From NCBI GenBank assembly GCA_905234645.1, contig CAJOIS010000014.1, positions 1 to 64,000 on the forward strand: 64,000 bases of DNA. Reading direction: 5' to 3'. Under the pieces are notes generated by a model. It searched no databases. It saw nothing but the letters and a program-made list of their open reading frames with translations, and was not told where the DNA came from. The DNA comes from an uncultured Bacteroidales bacterium (GTDB lineage: Bacteria; Bacteroidota; Bacteroidia; Bacteroidales; F082). Position 1 is the stretch's first letter; each line of letters starts with the position of its first letter. The position numbers and the translations under genes were made by a program. Below are positions 42,359 through 50,440 of this stretch, one piece after another.

Positions 42359-42378
42359 TACTTTTAAACCGAAGTGAA

Positions 42379-43719
42379 ATGAATATCGTAATTGCTGGAG
42401 ACGGAGAAGTAGGCATGCACTTGGCAGAGGCCTTGGTGCGCAGCAACCACAACATTACCATTGTGGATCCGCATGAGGAGCTGCTGAAGATGATGGAATC
42501 GCACAGCGATCTGATGACCGTCACGGGCGACTCTACCTCAACGGCGGTACTACAACGTGCCAACGTGAAAAAAGCCGACCTTTTGATTGCCGTGCTGCAC
42601 GACGAGCACATCAACCTGCTGACAGGCATCATCGCCAAGAAACTCGGTGCCAAAAAAGTCATCGCACGTGTCAACACGATGGAGAACCTCAGCCCCGAAG
42701 TGTGGCGTATGTACCAAGACCTTGGCATCGACGGCCTGTTGTCACCTGAAGACATCGCCGCGCAAGAAATCATCTCACTACTGAAGAAAAACGCCTCATC
42801 GGAGACCTACGACTTTGCAGGTGGCAATCTGCAACTCTTTATGGTGAAGCTGGAGGCAGAGGCAGAAATCCTCGGCAAGACCGTGGACGAAGTCATCAAC
42901 CAATACGAGCATATCGAATTCCGCGTGGCCGCCATACATCGCCGCCAGAACACCTTCATCCCACAAGGCGACGAGGTGTTTCAAGTGGCCGACATGGTGT
43001 ACGTGGTCACCAAGCCGCACGCCATCAAGGACATCATCAAGTTGAGTGGCAAGAAGCAGATCAACGTCCATAATGTGATGATCATTGGTGGCGGCCGTGT
43101 GGGCCGTATCACCGCCAAACGTCTTGAACACGACCTGAACATCAAGATTTTGGAAATCGACAAGGAACGCTGCATGGATTTGACCAATTACCTCTCGGAG
43201 GCCCTGGTCGTCAACGCCGACGCCCGCAACCTCGACCTGCTGGAGGACGAGGGCATCAAGGACATGGACGCCTTCATCGCCGTCACCGACAACACCGAAA
43301 CCAACATCCTGACCTGCCTGCAGGCCAAGTCGTTTGGAGTGAAAAAGACCATCGCCCTCGTTGAGAATATCGACTACATCGACATCTCCCAGAACATCGG
43401 CATCGACTCCATCATCAACAAGAAACTCATCGCTGCCAGCTACATGGTGAAATACACCCTTGGCGCCAAAGTTTCCACCCTGAAGAGCCTCAGCGGCATC
43501 GACGCCGACATCGTGGAGTTTGAGGTCAGGGCTGGCTCGGCGGTCACACGCAAACCCATAGGACAGCTGGCCATGCCCACTGACGCCATCGTCTGCGGCA
43601 TCACCCGTGATGGCGAGAGCTATATCGCCACCGACGACTTCCAGATCGAGACCGACGACCAAGTGGTTGTGCTGGCCCTGCCCAATGGCATCCCAACTGT
43701 GGAAAGGTTGTTCCATTAG
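42379..43719 (+). CDS. trkA: Trk potassium uptake regulator TrkA
   Basis: A 446-aa cytoplasmic NAD-binding regulator of the TrkH channel. Two RCK units are visible, each starting with a dinucleotide-binding motif: MNIVIAGDGEVGMHLAEAL (residue 1) and VMIIGGGRVGRITAKRLEH (about 232), each followed by a TrkA_C domain. The usual full-length arrangement, opening TrkH in response to nucleotides. trkH follows after a 93-nt gap filled by a palindromic repeat. Confidence 0.96.
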   Translation: MNIVIAGDGEVGMHLAEALVRSNHNITIVDPHEELLKMMESHSDLMTVTGDSTSTAVLQRANVKKADLLIAVLHDEHINLLTGIIAKKLGAKKVIARVNTMENLSPEVWRMYQDLGIDGLLSPEDIAAQEIISLLKKNASSETYDFAGGNLQLFMVKLEAEAEILGKTVDEVINQYEHIEFRVAAIHRRQNTFIPQGDEVFQVADMVYVVTKPHAIKDIIKLSGKKQINVHNVMIIGGGRVGRITAKRLEHDLNIKILEIDKERCMDLTNYLSEALVVNADARNLDLLEDEGIKDMDAFIAVTDNTETNILTCLQAKSFGVKKTIALVENIDYIDISQNIGIDSIINKKLIAASYMVKYTLGAKVSTLKSLSGIDADIVEFEVRAGSAVTRKPIGQLAMPTDAIVCGITRDGESYIATDDFQIETDDQVVVLALPNGIPTVERLFH

Positions 43720-43726
43720 AAATGAC

Positions 43727-43796
43727 GGCGTTTCGACAAGCTCAACGACCTTCGTATTTTCGACCAACCAAGGTCCCTGAGCCTGTCAAAGGGCCG
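43727..43796. repeat. REP-like inverted doublet between trkA and trkH
   Basis: Two 25-nt units (43727-43751 and 43772-43796) with a 20-nt spacer. They are near-exact counterparts of the two units at 8002-8063 but in the reversed mutual arrangement (GTTTCGACAAGCTCAACGACC and GGTCCCTGAGCCTGTCAAAGG cores, 20 and 21-nt stretches shortened here to those limits in effect). May stabilise or attenuate the trkA-trkH transcript. Confidence 0.8.
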
Positions 43797-43812
43797 AACT
43801 AAAATAAGACTA

Positions 43813-45276
43813 ATGAGTTTTAAGAGCAAAATAAATCATCCTTTAGTTCTCCGCATCGAAGGCCAACTGCTGCTCATCGAAGGTCTTTTCATGCTGATGG
43901 TGCTCCCTATAACCTATCTCCACCGCGGGTTATATGCTTTCAGTATGCCTTTTTCAGCCCTCATCACACTGCTTACTGGTTTCATTCTGCTCATCGCGAC
44001 ACGCAACCACAAAGGCGATAAGACCACTTCGCGCGACGGCGTATACATCGTCTGCATTTCATGGTTGGTGCTTTCCTTGTTTGGTGCCATGCCTTATCTG
44101 CTTAGCAAGAGTGTCCCAAATTTCACCGACGGTTTCTTCGAGGCCTTATCGGGCTTTACCACCACTGGTGCCACTATACTTACTCACATCGAGGCCGTTC
44201 CAAAAGACATCCTCCTATGGCGCAGCATGACCCAATGGATTGGCGGCTTGGCCATCATCGTCTTCTCGCTTGCCATCCTTCCTTACCTCGGTATGAGCGG
44301 CATGCAGCTCTTCGTTTCAGAAACCAACGGCATCAACTACGACAAGCTTCACCCACGTATCATGCACACCGTGAGGCGTATCTGGTTCATCTATTTGTTC
44401 TTCACGCTTTTGGAGACCCTGTTGCTCTATTGGGGTGATATGGATTTCTACGATGCCCTATGTCATTCGTTGAGCACCATCAGTTCGGGCGGTTTTTCTA
44501 CGAGGACAGCCAACATCGGCGCTTTCTCCAACTATTCACAGGTCGTCATCACCGTGTTTATGGTATTGTCGGGGTGCAACTTCTCCTTGCTCCTGCTCTC
44601 CTTGACTTGGCGTTCATTCACCATCCTGAAAAACCAAGAGTTCAGGACCTTCTTGCTTTACATTGTGTTCTTGGGCATCGGCATCGGCTTGGTATTGCTG
44701 TTTGGATGTCACAAGAGCTTTGGTTCTTCTTTCCGTGAGTCGTTCTTCAGCGTCATCTCGACCTTTACCACCACGGGCTTCTTTGTCAGCGACTACACGG
44801 CTTGGCCCGCATTCCTGTGGGTCATTCTCTTCCTGTTGATGTTCATCGGCGCCTGTTCTGGCTCTACGTCGGGTGGTGTCAAGCTTTTCCGCCATCTCAT
44901 CTTCATGAAAAACTCATTGCTTGAGTTGAAGCGTATCATCCACCCCAATGCCTTGTTGCCCGTGAAAGTCAACGGAAAAGCCATTTCTACAGGAGGTGTC
45001 TATAAGCACATCACCTTCATCTTCGTCTATTTCTTAGTCTTTCTAGTCGGCGCCGTCTTCTTGTTAGCCCTAGGCTTCGACATCGAGACCTCACTGGGTG
45101 CTTCCGTGGCCACGTTGAGCAATGTCGGCACGGGAATCGGACAAGTTGGGCCGGGCGGCTCGTATGTCTTCTTCCCACAGGTCGCCAAATGGATGCTGAT
45201 GCTGATGATGCTTCTCGGAAGGGTGGAGCTCTTCTCTATTATTACGCTGTTCTCGAGGAGTTTCTGGAAAAACTAA
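43813..45276 (+). CDS. trkH: Trk potassium transporter membrane subunit TrkH
   Basis: A 487-aa integral membrane K+ channel/transporter with four M1-P-M2 repeats. Selectivity-loop segments are visible (SGFTTTGATIL, STISSGGFSTRT, STFTTTGFFVSD, SNVGTGIGQVGPGG). It works with TrkA encoded upstream to import potassium. It converges with the S41 gene, with only 3 nt between stops, so any terminator is within coding sequence. Confidence 0.96.
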   Translation: MSFKSKINHPLVLRIEGQLLLIEGLFMLMVLPITYLHRGLYAFSMPFSALITLLTGFILLIATRNHKGDKTTSRDGVYIVCISWLVLSLFGAMPYLLSKSVPNFTDGFFEALSGFTTTGATILTHIEAVPKDILLWRSMTQWIGGLAIIVFSLAILPYLGMSGMQLFVSETNGINYDKLHPRIMHTVRRIWFIYLFFTLLETLLLYWGDMDFYDALCHSLSTISSGGFSTRTANIGAFSNYSQVVITVFMVLSGCNFSLLLLSLTWRSFTILKNQEFRTFLLYIVFLGIGIGLVLLFGCHKSFGSSFRESFFSVISTFTTTGFFVSDYTAWPAFLWVILFLLMFIGACSGSTSGGVKLFRHLIFMKNSLLELKRIIHPNALLPVKVNGKAISTGGVYKHITFIFVYFLVFLVGAVFLLALGFDIETSLGASVATLSNVGTGIGQVGPGGSYVFFPQVAKWMLMLMMLLGRVELFSIITLFSRSFWKN

Positions 45277-45279
45277 ACC

Positions 45280-46302
45280 TCATTCCAGAATCCAATCCGC
45301 TGCCGTTTCAATCACGTTGTCGATACCTTGGGCTGTCATGGCGGGGTCAAGGATGACACGCACGTCTGGCGGTACGCCATTCTCGTAGTTGCCGCCATCG
45401 AGGGCAATTGTGCGCGTGATGCTGAAACGGTAAATCCATGCGTTGGGCAAAGCACCGGCATTGGGCAGACCGAGGCCGCCTCCGCTGTAGTCGCCGAACA
45501 ACTTGACATTGTCGTATGCCATCGTGCAAATCGAGAAAAACGAGGCGGCGCTGTATGTACCTCTGTCGATGAGCACCGCCACGGGCTTGGTATATGGATC
45601 GGTATTGTTGGTCTCCGTGGCATAAACCGTGCTTAATTCCGTAAAAGCGTCATGCTCGGGCCCTGACTTGATTTGGGTCTGATAAAGCTTTTGCCCATGG
45701 TTGTCGAGGATGCTCAGCAAACGACGGATATTGTCAATATTACCGCCGCCGTTTTGGCGTAAGTCAAGAATAAGACCCTCACAGTTCCCATAAAAGTCGA
45801 GAAGATGATCCAAATCCCTCATGGCGACATCATCCATAAAAGAGGAGTAACGGATATAGGCGACCTTGCCACCACGTATGGCATTGTGCAAAAAACTGCC
45901 CGTTGTGTGGTGATTGACAGTAAGATAATTCATCTTCACCACATCTTCGTCAATATCCCTCTCTGCATACATCCTATAAAACACCGAATCGTTGTGCGCT
46001 TCGTCAATATCGGAAATCAGGTAAGTATGACCGTCGTTTAAGGTGTTGAGTATGGCGACACAAACCTTAAAGAGGCTGTCGTCGTCCATTTCGTCATACA
46101 CCTTCGGGCGATAGACCTCGTATACCGAATCCCAATCCACGCCTTTCAAGTCAAAGAAGGAATACTGTTGGTCCACCTTATTCCACAGGTAATCAAACAC
46201 ATTGATCGGATCGTCGGCTGCGTTGCCATCGATGAAGGCACGCTCGCACGAGGCAAGGACGAACAAAACAAGGCAAAGCAAGATATGTTTTTTGTATTTC
46301 AT
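45280..46302 (-). CDS. S41-family peptidase lipoprotein (module copy B)
   Basis: A 340-aa lipoprotein (LFVLASC, Cys19), closely similar along its full length to the protein at 23850-24887 (NVFDYLWNKVDQQYSFFDLK, VDWDSVYEVYRPKVYDEM, LNDGHTYL, IDRGTYSAASFFSI, GDYSGGGLGLPN). The probable nucleophile Ser and the DGHT His are conserved. The start is ATG 46302; an upstream TTG at 46314 would overlap the barrel gene stop. With this start the gap to the upstream barrel gene is 8 nt, the same as in copy A. Converges with trkH. Confidence 0.88.
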   Translation of the reverse strand: MKYKKHILLCLVLFVLASCERAFIDGNAADDPINVFDYLWNKVDQQYSFFDLKGVDWDSVYEVYRPKVYDEMDDDSLFKVCVAILNTLNDGHTYLISDIDEAHNDSVFYRMYAERDIDEDVVKMNYLTVNHHTTGSFLHNAIRGGKVAYIRYSSFMDDVAMRDLDHLLDFYGNCEGLILDLRQNGGGNIDNIRRLLSILDNHGQKLYQTQIKSGPEHDAFTELSTVYATETNNTDPYTKPVAVLIDRGTYSAASFFSICTMAYDNVKLFGDYSGGGLGLPNAGALPNAWIYRFSITRTIALDGGNYENGVPPDVRVILDPAMTAQGIDNVIETAADWILE

Positions 46303-46310
46303 GAGACCAA

Positions 46311-47126
46311 TCAATTGAGCTTGAACATAAAGTCAAAGGTGACAGCATGGAAAGCGTTGTCGAAGCGGTAAAATCCTCTATTACGGGTTGTGAGATAATC
46401 CCAATGGTACGAAAGTCCTATCCTATTGCCATTCGGCAAGTTGAACCTGAGGCCAACATCGGTACTGGCACCCGGAAAAAAGATGCCTCGGGTTTCATAG
46501 GTGCTAAGAATTGTGTTCACCAGGTTGATGTTGGAGGCATAGTTGTCCATATAAGAAAAACCCGGATAATTCACGACACCAACAAGTGGCAATCTCAACT
46601 TGACAAATGCGGTCAATAGGTTATGCGTGTCATCTTGGACGAAAGCAAAGTCATACTGTACCATGCCTTCAACACTGAAATTGCCATAAACAGACGAACT
46701 GACGGCGCAAGTCTTCATTGAAGGAAGGACCTTAAGGCTACCTTCCCCGTGAACGCCCCCCCCTATCCAAAAATGAAGCCGGTGACTTTTCTTGTCACGT
46801 AAACTATACAAGAATTCGGCACCTTCGCTCATGCCGATAATATAGCCATGAAAGGGTGACACCAACAAACCCAGTCTATAACGGGATTGCCTTTGAAAAC
46901 AGCAGCGTCCCCACTCGAGATTGACACCCGATTGAAAGCCTGTGCCCAAACCTAGTAAAGACATCGGTGCCGCACCACTATCGTAAGCGTCAGCAATGCA
47001 ATAGCCTACCCCTCCGTTCATCCAGATACTAGGTTTCGTATCTGTCTCTTGACCATAGGATGAGCCAGCCATGGCAAAAAAAATTGCCGTGACCAATAAT
47101 ACCATATTTAAACTATTGATTCTCAT
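46311..47126 (-). CDS. Outer-membrane-barrel protein, free-standing homologue of the SGNH-fused barrel
   Basis: A 271-aa exported protein. Signal peptide (about 1-25, FFAMAGSSYGQ) then a barrel of amphipathic strands that matches the C-terminal 240 residues of the SGNH protein at 24896-26305: EGMVQYDFAFVQDDTHNLL, YPGFSYMDNYASNINLVNTI, FFPGASTDVGLRFNLPNGNR, SYHWDYLTT and a C-terminal FDFMFKLN. It has no SGNH domain. Paired with S41 copy B in one transcription unit from the minus-strand promoter at 47161-47168. ATG 47126 was preferred to 47144 because it begins the signal peptide. Confidence 0.78.
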   Translation of the reverse strand: MRINSLNMVLLVTAIFFAMAGSSYGQETDTKPSIWMNGGVGYCIADAYDSGAAPMSLLGLGTGFQSGVNLEWGRCCFQRQSRYRLGLLVSPFHGYIIGMSEGAEFLYSLRDKKSHRLHFWIGGGVHGEGSLKVLPSMKTCAVSSSVYGNFSVEGMVQYDFAFVQDDTHNLLTAFVKLRLPLVGVVNYPGFSYMDNYASNINLVNTILSTYETRGIFFPGASTDVGLRFNLPNGNRIGLSYHWDYLTTRNRGFYRFDNAFHAVTFDFMFKLN

Positions 47127-47160
47127 CTGTTTAAAACAAAACACACCTATGATGCAATGG

Positions 47161-47218
47161 CAAAGATACAGAATTGTTTCTCTGTGACAAATTGGTTGTC
47201 AGAAAAAATGTATATTTG
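47161..47218. promoter_or_regulatory. Divergent promoters of barrel/S41 copy B and GH97
   Basis: Minus strand TATCTTTG (47168-47161) and plus strand TATATTTG (47211-47218), the latter 22 nt before the GH97 ATG. The plus-strand box excludes an in-frame start at 47157. Confidence 0.75.
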
Positions 47219-47240
47219 CAAACAACAAAAACTGACCATT

Positions 47241-49232
47241 ATGCATAAGCATTTTCTCCTCATTGTGCTCATTATGCTTTGCGTGAGCGCCTTCGCCCAA
47301 AAGCAATACACCCTGCAATCGCCCGACAAGGACATCACCGTCACCATTAATGTGGGTGAGCAAATCACTTACGCGGTCACGCACGGCAGCACTTGCGTCT
47401 TGGCACCTTCTGCCATTGGGATGAAACTCGCTGACGGGACGATGCTCGGCTCAAAGCCCGTCGTGAAAAGCGCCAAGACGCGTTCTGTCAACCAAAGCGT
47501 GGAAGCACCCTTCTACAAACGAGCCGAAATTCCTGAGGTCTATGAGGAATTGACCTTGACAATGAAAGGCAACTATAAGGTTATCTTCAGGGCTTATGAC
47601 GAAGGTGTGGCCTATCGTTTCGCAACTGAATTCCGGAAAAGCATCATCGTGGAGAACGAAACCGCAGATTTCAACTTCGACGCAGATTATCAAGGTCTTA
47701 TCCCATACGTACTTAGGCGTGCCGGACAAGAAGGCGACCTCATCAGCCAACAGTTCTACAACTCGTTTGAAAATACCTATACCCATACGCCTTTAAGCGA
47801 GATGGACCCCGACAAGTTGGCCTTCCTGCCCGTTTTGGTTGAACTCAAAGACGGAAAAAAAGCTGTCATTACCGAGGCCGACTTGGAAGATTTCCCTGGC
47901 TTGTATCTCCGCAACGAAAAGGGCCAACATGGCTTCACGGCGGTTCACGCAGGTTATCCCAAGAGCCGCGAACAAGGCGGCCACAACAACCTGCAATGGA
48001 TCGTGAAAGAACGCGAGAATTACATCGCCAAGAGTAATGGAAAACGCAGTTTCCCCTGGCGTTGCGTCGTCATCTCGGAAAGCGACAAGGAACTGGCCGA
48101 CAGCGATTTGGTCTATCTTTTGGCTTCTCCAAGCCGCGTAGAGGACGTCTCATGGGTCAAGCCCGGCAAGGTGGCCTGGGACTGGTGGAACAACTGGAAT
48201 ATCTACGGCGTGCCTTTCAAGGCGGGCATCAACAACGACACGTATAAATACTATATCGACTTCGCCTCGCAATATGACATCGAGTATGTCATCCTCGACG
48301 AAGGCTGGGCTGTCAACAAACAGGCCGACCTCTTCCAGGTGGTGCCCGAAATCGATATACAAGAGCTGGTAGACTATGGTGCAGAGCGTAATGTCGGCAT
48401 CGTGCTTTGGGTGGGTTATGCCGCCATCGACAAGGATATGGAAAACGTCTGCCAATACTATTCCGACATGGGCGTGAGAGGTTTCAAGGTAGACTTCATG
48501 GACGGCGACGACCAGATGATTGTGGATTTCTATTACCGGATGGCCGAAACCGCTGCTTGTTACAACCTCTTCATCGACTTCCATGGCGCTTACAAGCCCA
48601 CGGGACTCAACCGCACCTATCCCAATGTGCTCAACCATGAGGGCGTGTACGGTCTGGAGCAAGCCAAGTGGGACAACGAGAGCGACCTCGTCACCAACGA
48701 AGTCACCATCCCCTTCATCCGCATGGTGGCAGGCCCGATGGACTACACCCAGGGCGCGATGAAGAACGCCAACAAGAACAATTTTGCGGCTATCTATACC
48801 GAGCCTATGAGTCAAGGCACGCGATGCCGCCAACTCGCTGAATACGTGATTTTCGAGTCGCCTTTTAACATGCTTTGCGACAGTCCGAGCAACTATATGA
48901 AGGAAGATGAATGCACAAGGTTCATCGCCAGCGTGCCCACCACTTGGGACGAGACCATAGTCTTGGACGGCAAGGTGGGCGAATACCTCGTCATCGCCCG
49001 CCGCAAGGACTACCATTGGTATGTGGGCGCCATCACCAACTGGGAAGAACGCGACATCGAAATCGACCTCGGTGTGCTGCCCAACTTTGGCGCCAAGTCA
49101 GGGCACATCTTCCGCGACGGTCCCAACGCCAACCGCGTGGCCAAAGACTATGTGTCAGAGCAAGCCCAAGTGTGGGGCAACAAGGTGAAAGTGCATCTCG
49201 CCAAAGGCGGCGGTGCCGTGATGGTGTTCTAA
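47241..49232 (+). CDS. GH97 glycoside hydrolase (SusB-like alpha-glucosidase/alpha-galactosidase family)
   Basis: A 663-aa exported enzyme. Signal peptide 1-20 (LCVSAFAQ), N-terminal beta-sandwich beginning YTLQSPDKDITVTINVGE, then a (beta/alpha)8 barrel (DWWNNWNIYGVPF, IEYVILDEGWAV, VGIVLWVGYA, GFKVDFMDGDDQ, FIDFHGAYKPTGL, LNHEGVYGLEQAKW) and a C-terminal beta domain. The Asp in GFKVDFMD is where retaining GH97 enzymes carry the nucleophile, while SusB-type inverters use Glu; this assignment is by recall. It acts in the periplasm on alpha-linked sugars. No susCD or susR genes are adjacent. Confidence 0.92.
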   Translation: MHKHFLLIVLIMLCVSAFAQKQYTLQSPDKDITVTINVGEQITYAVTHGSTCVLAPSAIGMKLADGTMLGSKPVVKSAKTRSVNQSVEAPFYKRAEIPEVYEELTLTMKGNYKVIFRAYDEGVAYRFATEFRKSIIVENETADFNFDADYQGLIPYVLRRAGQEGDLISQQFYNSFENTYTHTPLSEMDPDKLAFLPVLVELKDGKKAVITEADLEDFPGLYLRNEKGQHGFTAVHAGYPKSREQGGHNNLQWIVKERENYIAKSNGKRSFPWRCVVISESDKELADSDLVYLLASPSRVEDVSWVKPGKVAWDWWNNWNIYGVPFKAGINNDTYKYYIDFASQYDIEYVILDEGWAVNKQADLFQVVPEIDIQELVDYGAERNVGIVLWVGYAAIDKDMENVCQYYSDMGVRGFKVDFMDGDDQMIVDFYYRMAETAACYNLFIDFHGAYKPTGLNRTYPNVLNHEGVYGLEQAKWDNESDLVTNEVTIPFIRMVAGPMDYTQGAMKNANKNNFAAIYTEPMSQGTRCRQLAEYVIFESPFNMLCDSPSNYMKEDECTRFIASVPTTWDETIVLDGKVGEYLVIARRKDYHWYVGAITNWEERDIEIDLGVLPNFGAKSGHIFRDGPNANRVAKDYVSEQAQVWGNKVKVHLAKGGGAVMVF

Positions 49233-49233
49233 A

Positions 49234-49294
49234 AAAGCCACCCTCCCACTCCGTTCCGTGAATACGGAATCCCAGAGTTTTCGAGGGTGGCTTT
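49234..49294. terminator. Bidirectional terminator between GH97 and FISUMP B
   Basis: A perfect 12-bp stem, AAAGCCACCCTC (49234-49245) and GAGGGTGGCTTT (49283-49294), encloses a second hairpin (TTCCGT/ACGGAA, 54-69 region). It lies between two convergent genes. The nested layout also resembles the palindromic repeats seen elsewhere. Confidence 0.75.
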
Positions 49295-49313
49295 GTGTGT
49301 GTTGCAGTTGAGG

Positions 49314-50306
49314 TTATTTCCGCACAGGACGGACAGAATTACCCTCGTAGCGGTTGCCACCGCCTGTGCCAACAGCGCCTGTACCGAAGCTCAAGTCACA
49401 CCCACAATCCGGGTGCCAAAAGAGCGAACTCGACCAATAACTGCCTCCCCAATACTGACCATAAAGGTAGGTATGGCCGGCAGGCAGGAAAATACTATTG
49501 CCGTTTTCCGAAGCAAAAAGCCTACCATACACATCATTCAGCGTAGTCCATGTGCTAGTGGTGTTGTTCCTCAGTTCTTCCCATTCTTCAATGGTGGGCA
49601 TGCGCCAGCCACTGCCCCAGTTGGCCGTGGCAGCGTCGTCCTCAGGCAAGAGGGTAGTCAAGTTGTCAGTGAAGCCGTTGTAACCATAGTTAGCGTCGTT
49701 ACAATACTTGGTAAGGGTGTTTTCACTGCCGTTGCAATACTTGTAAGTGCTCCAATCGTAATCGGCCTTTGGCGTAGTTTCGCCCCATGCGAAGTAACTA
49801 CCTATGCCTTCAGGTGTTTCAGCACCTACATTACAGGTGGCCCATAATGTTCCACTTGGCAGACCAAGGTCAATGTAATCGTGACCGTTGTAAGTGCCAT
49901 TTCCGCTAGGTTTTTCCTCAGTGATAAAAGTTTTATCCGCGCCATAATAATAGTCAGAGCCTTGCTTGGCGTATGCGCGGACATGATAAACCGTATTGGG
50001 ATTCAGTTCAGTAAGTGTACAGGTGAAAGGCTCGTTCCATTGAGCGGTGGAAAGATGCTCTTCACTAGCCGTTGGGCTTTCTTGGAGACTCCAGCATACG
50101 CCCAACTCCTCAAGTGCAACACCCTCGCTTACAACGACCGTGGCTCCACAAACTGCAGTTGTTGTAGTGATGTCAGAAGGTGTGATGGTTGTAACCGTTA
50201 CGACGGTCTCATTATTAGGTTCATCTTCTGGTTTGTTACATCCTGCGGTGAATACTACCGCCGTCATTAGCATTATGGCTGCTACTGCCTTCATTACTTT
50301 TTTCAT
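49314..50306 (-). CDS. FN3-like/FISUMP lipoprotein (copy B)
   Basis: A 330-aa lipoprotein (VVFTAGC, Cys23). Residues about 35-130 form a fibronectin-III-like sandwich (ELGVCWSLQESP, FTCTLTELNPNTVYHVRAYA), followed by a FISUMP domain from about 138 (YNGHDYIDLGLPSGTLWATC, YFAWGETTPK, GSGWRMPTIEEWEELRNN, GNSVRPVRK). The FISUMP part matches that at 17350-18318, while the N-terminal module differs (FN3-like instead of BACON). It follows regulator copy B on the same strand, as copy A follows its regulator. No catalytic residues evident. Confidence 0.85.
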   Translation of the reverse strand: MKKVMKAVAAIMLMTAVVFTAGCNKPEDEPNNETVVTVTTITPSDITTTTAVCGATVVVSEGVALEELGVCWSLQESPTASEEHLSTAQWNEPFTCTLTELNPNTVYHVRAYAKQGSDYYYGADKTFITEEKPSGNGTYNGHDYIDLGLPSGTLWATCNVGAETPEGIGSYFAWGETTPKADYDWSTYKYCNGSENTLTKYCNDANYGYNGFTDNLTTLLPEDDAATANWGSGWRMPTIEEWEELRNNTTSTWTTLNDVYGRLFASENGNSIFLPAGHTYLYGQYWGGSYWSSSLFWHPDCGCDLSFGTGAVGTGGGNRYEGNSVRPVRK

Positions 50307-50383
50307 AGATAGTGAATAAGATTAAAGATTTGTGATAAGATTAAAAATGATTGCAAAAATCGGGAAACGAGGCAAGGCGGTAC

Positions 50384-50427
50384 CTTACAAATCGTCAAAA
50401 TCAACTTACAAATGATATATTGTAAGT
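50384..50427. promoter_or_regulatory. Direct and inverted half-site repeats, candidate operator for FISUMP B
   Basis: CTTACAAAT occurs at 50384 and again at 50405, exactly 21 nt apart; TTGTAAG at 50420 is its inverted form, making ACTTACAA-8 nt-TTGTAAGT a perfect inverted repeat (50404-50427). It lies between the regulator and the FISUMP start. A weak -7-like GATTTTTG is at 50361-50354 on the minus strand. Confidence 0.55.
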
Positions 50428-50440
50428 GAATTCCTACTGA

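Noticed and set aside
46303-46314. TTG start at 46314 for S41 copy B
   Set aside because: ATG 46302 aligns the signal peptide and lipidated Cys19 with copy A and gives the same 8-nt spacing.
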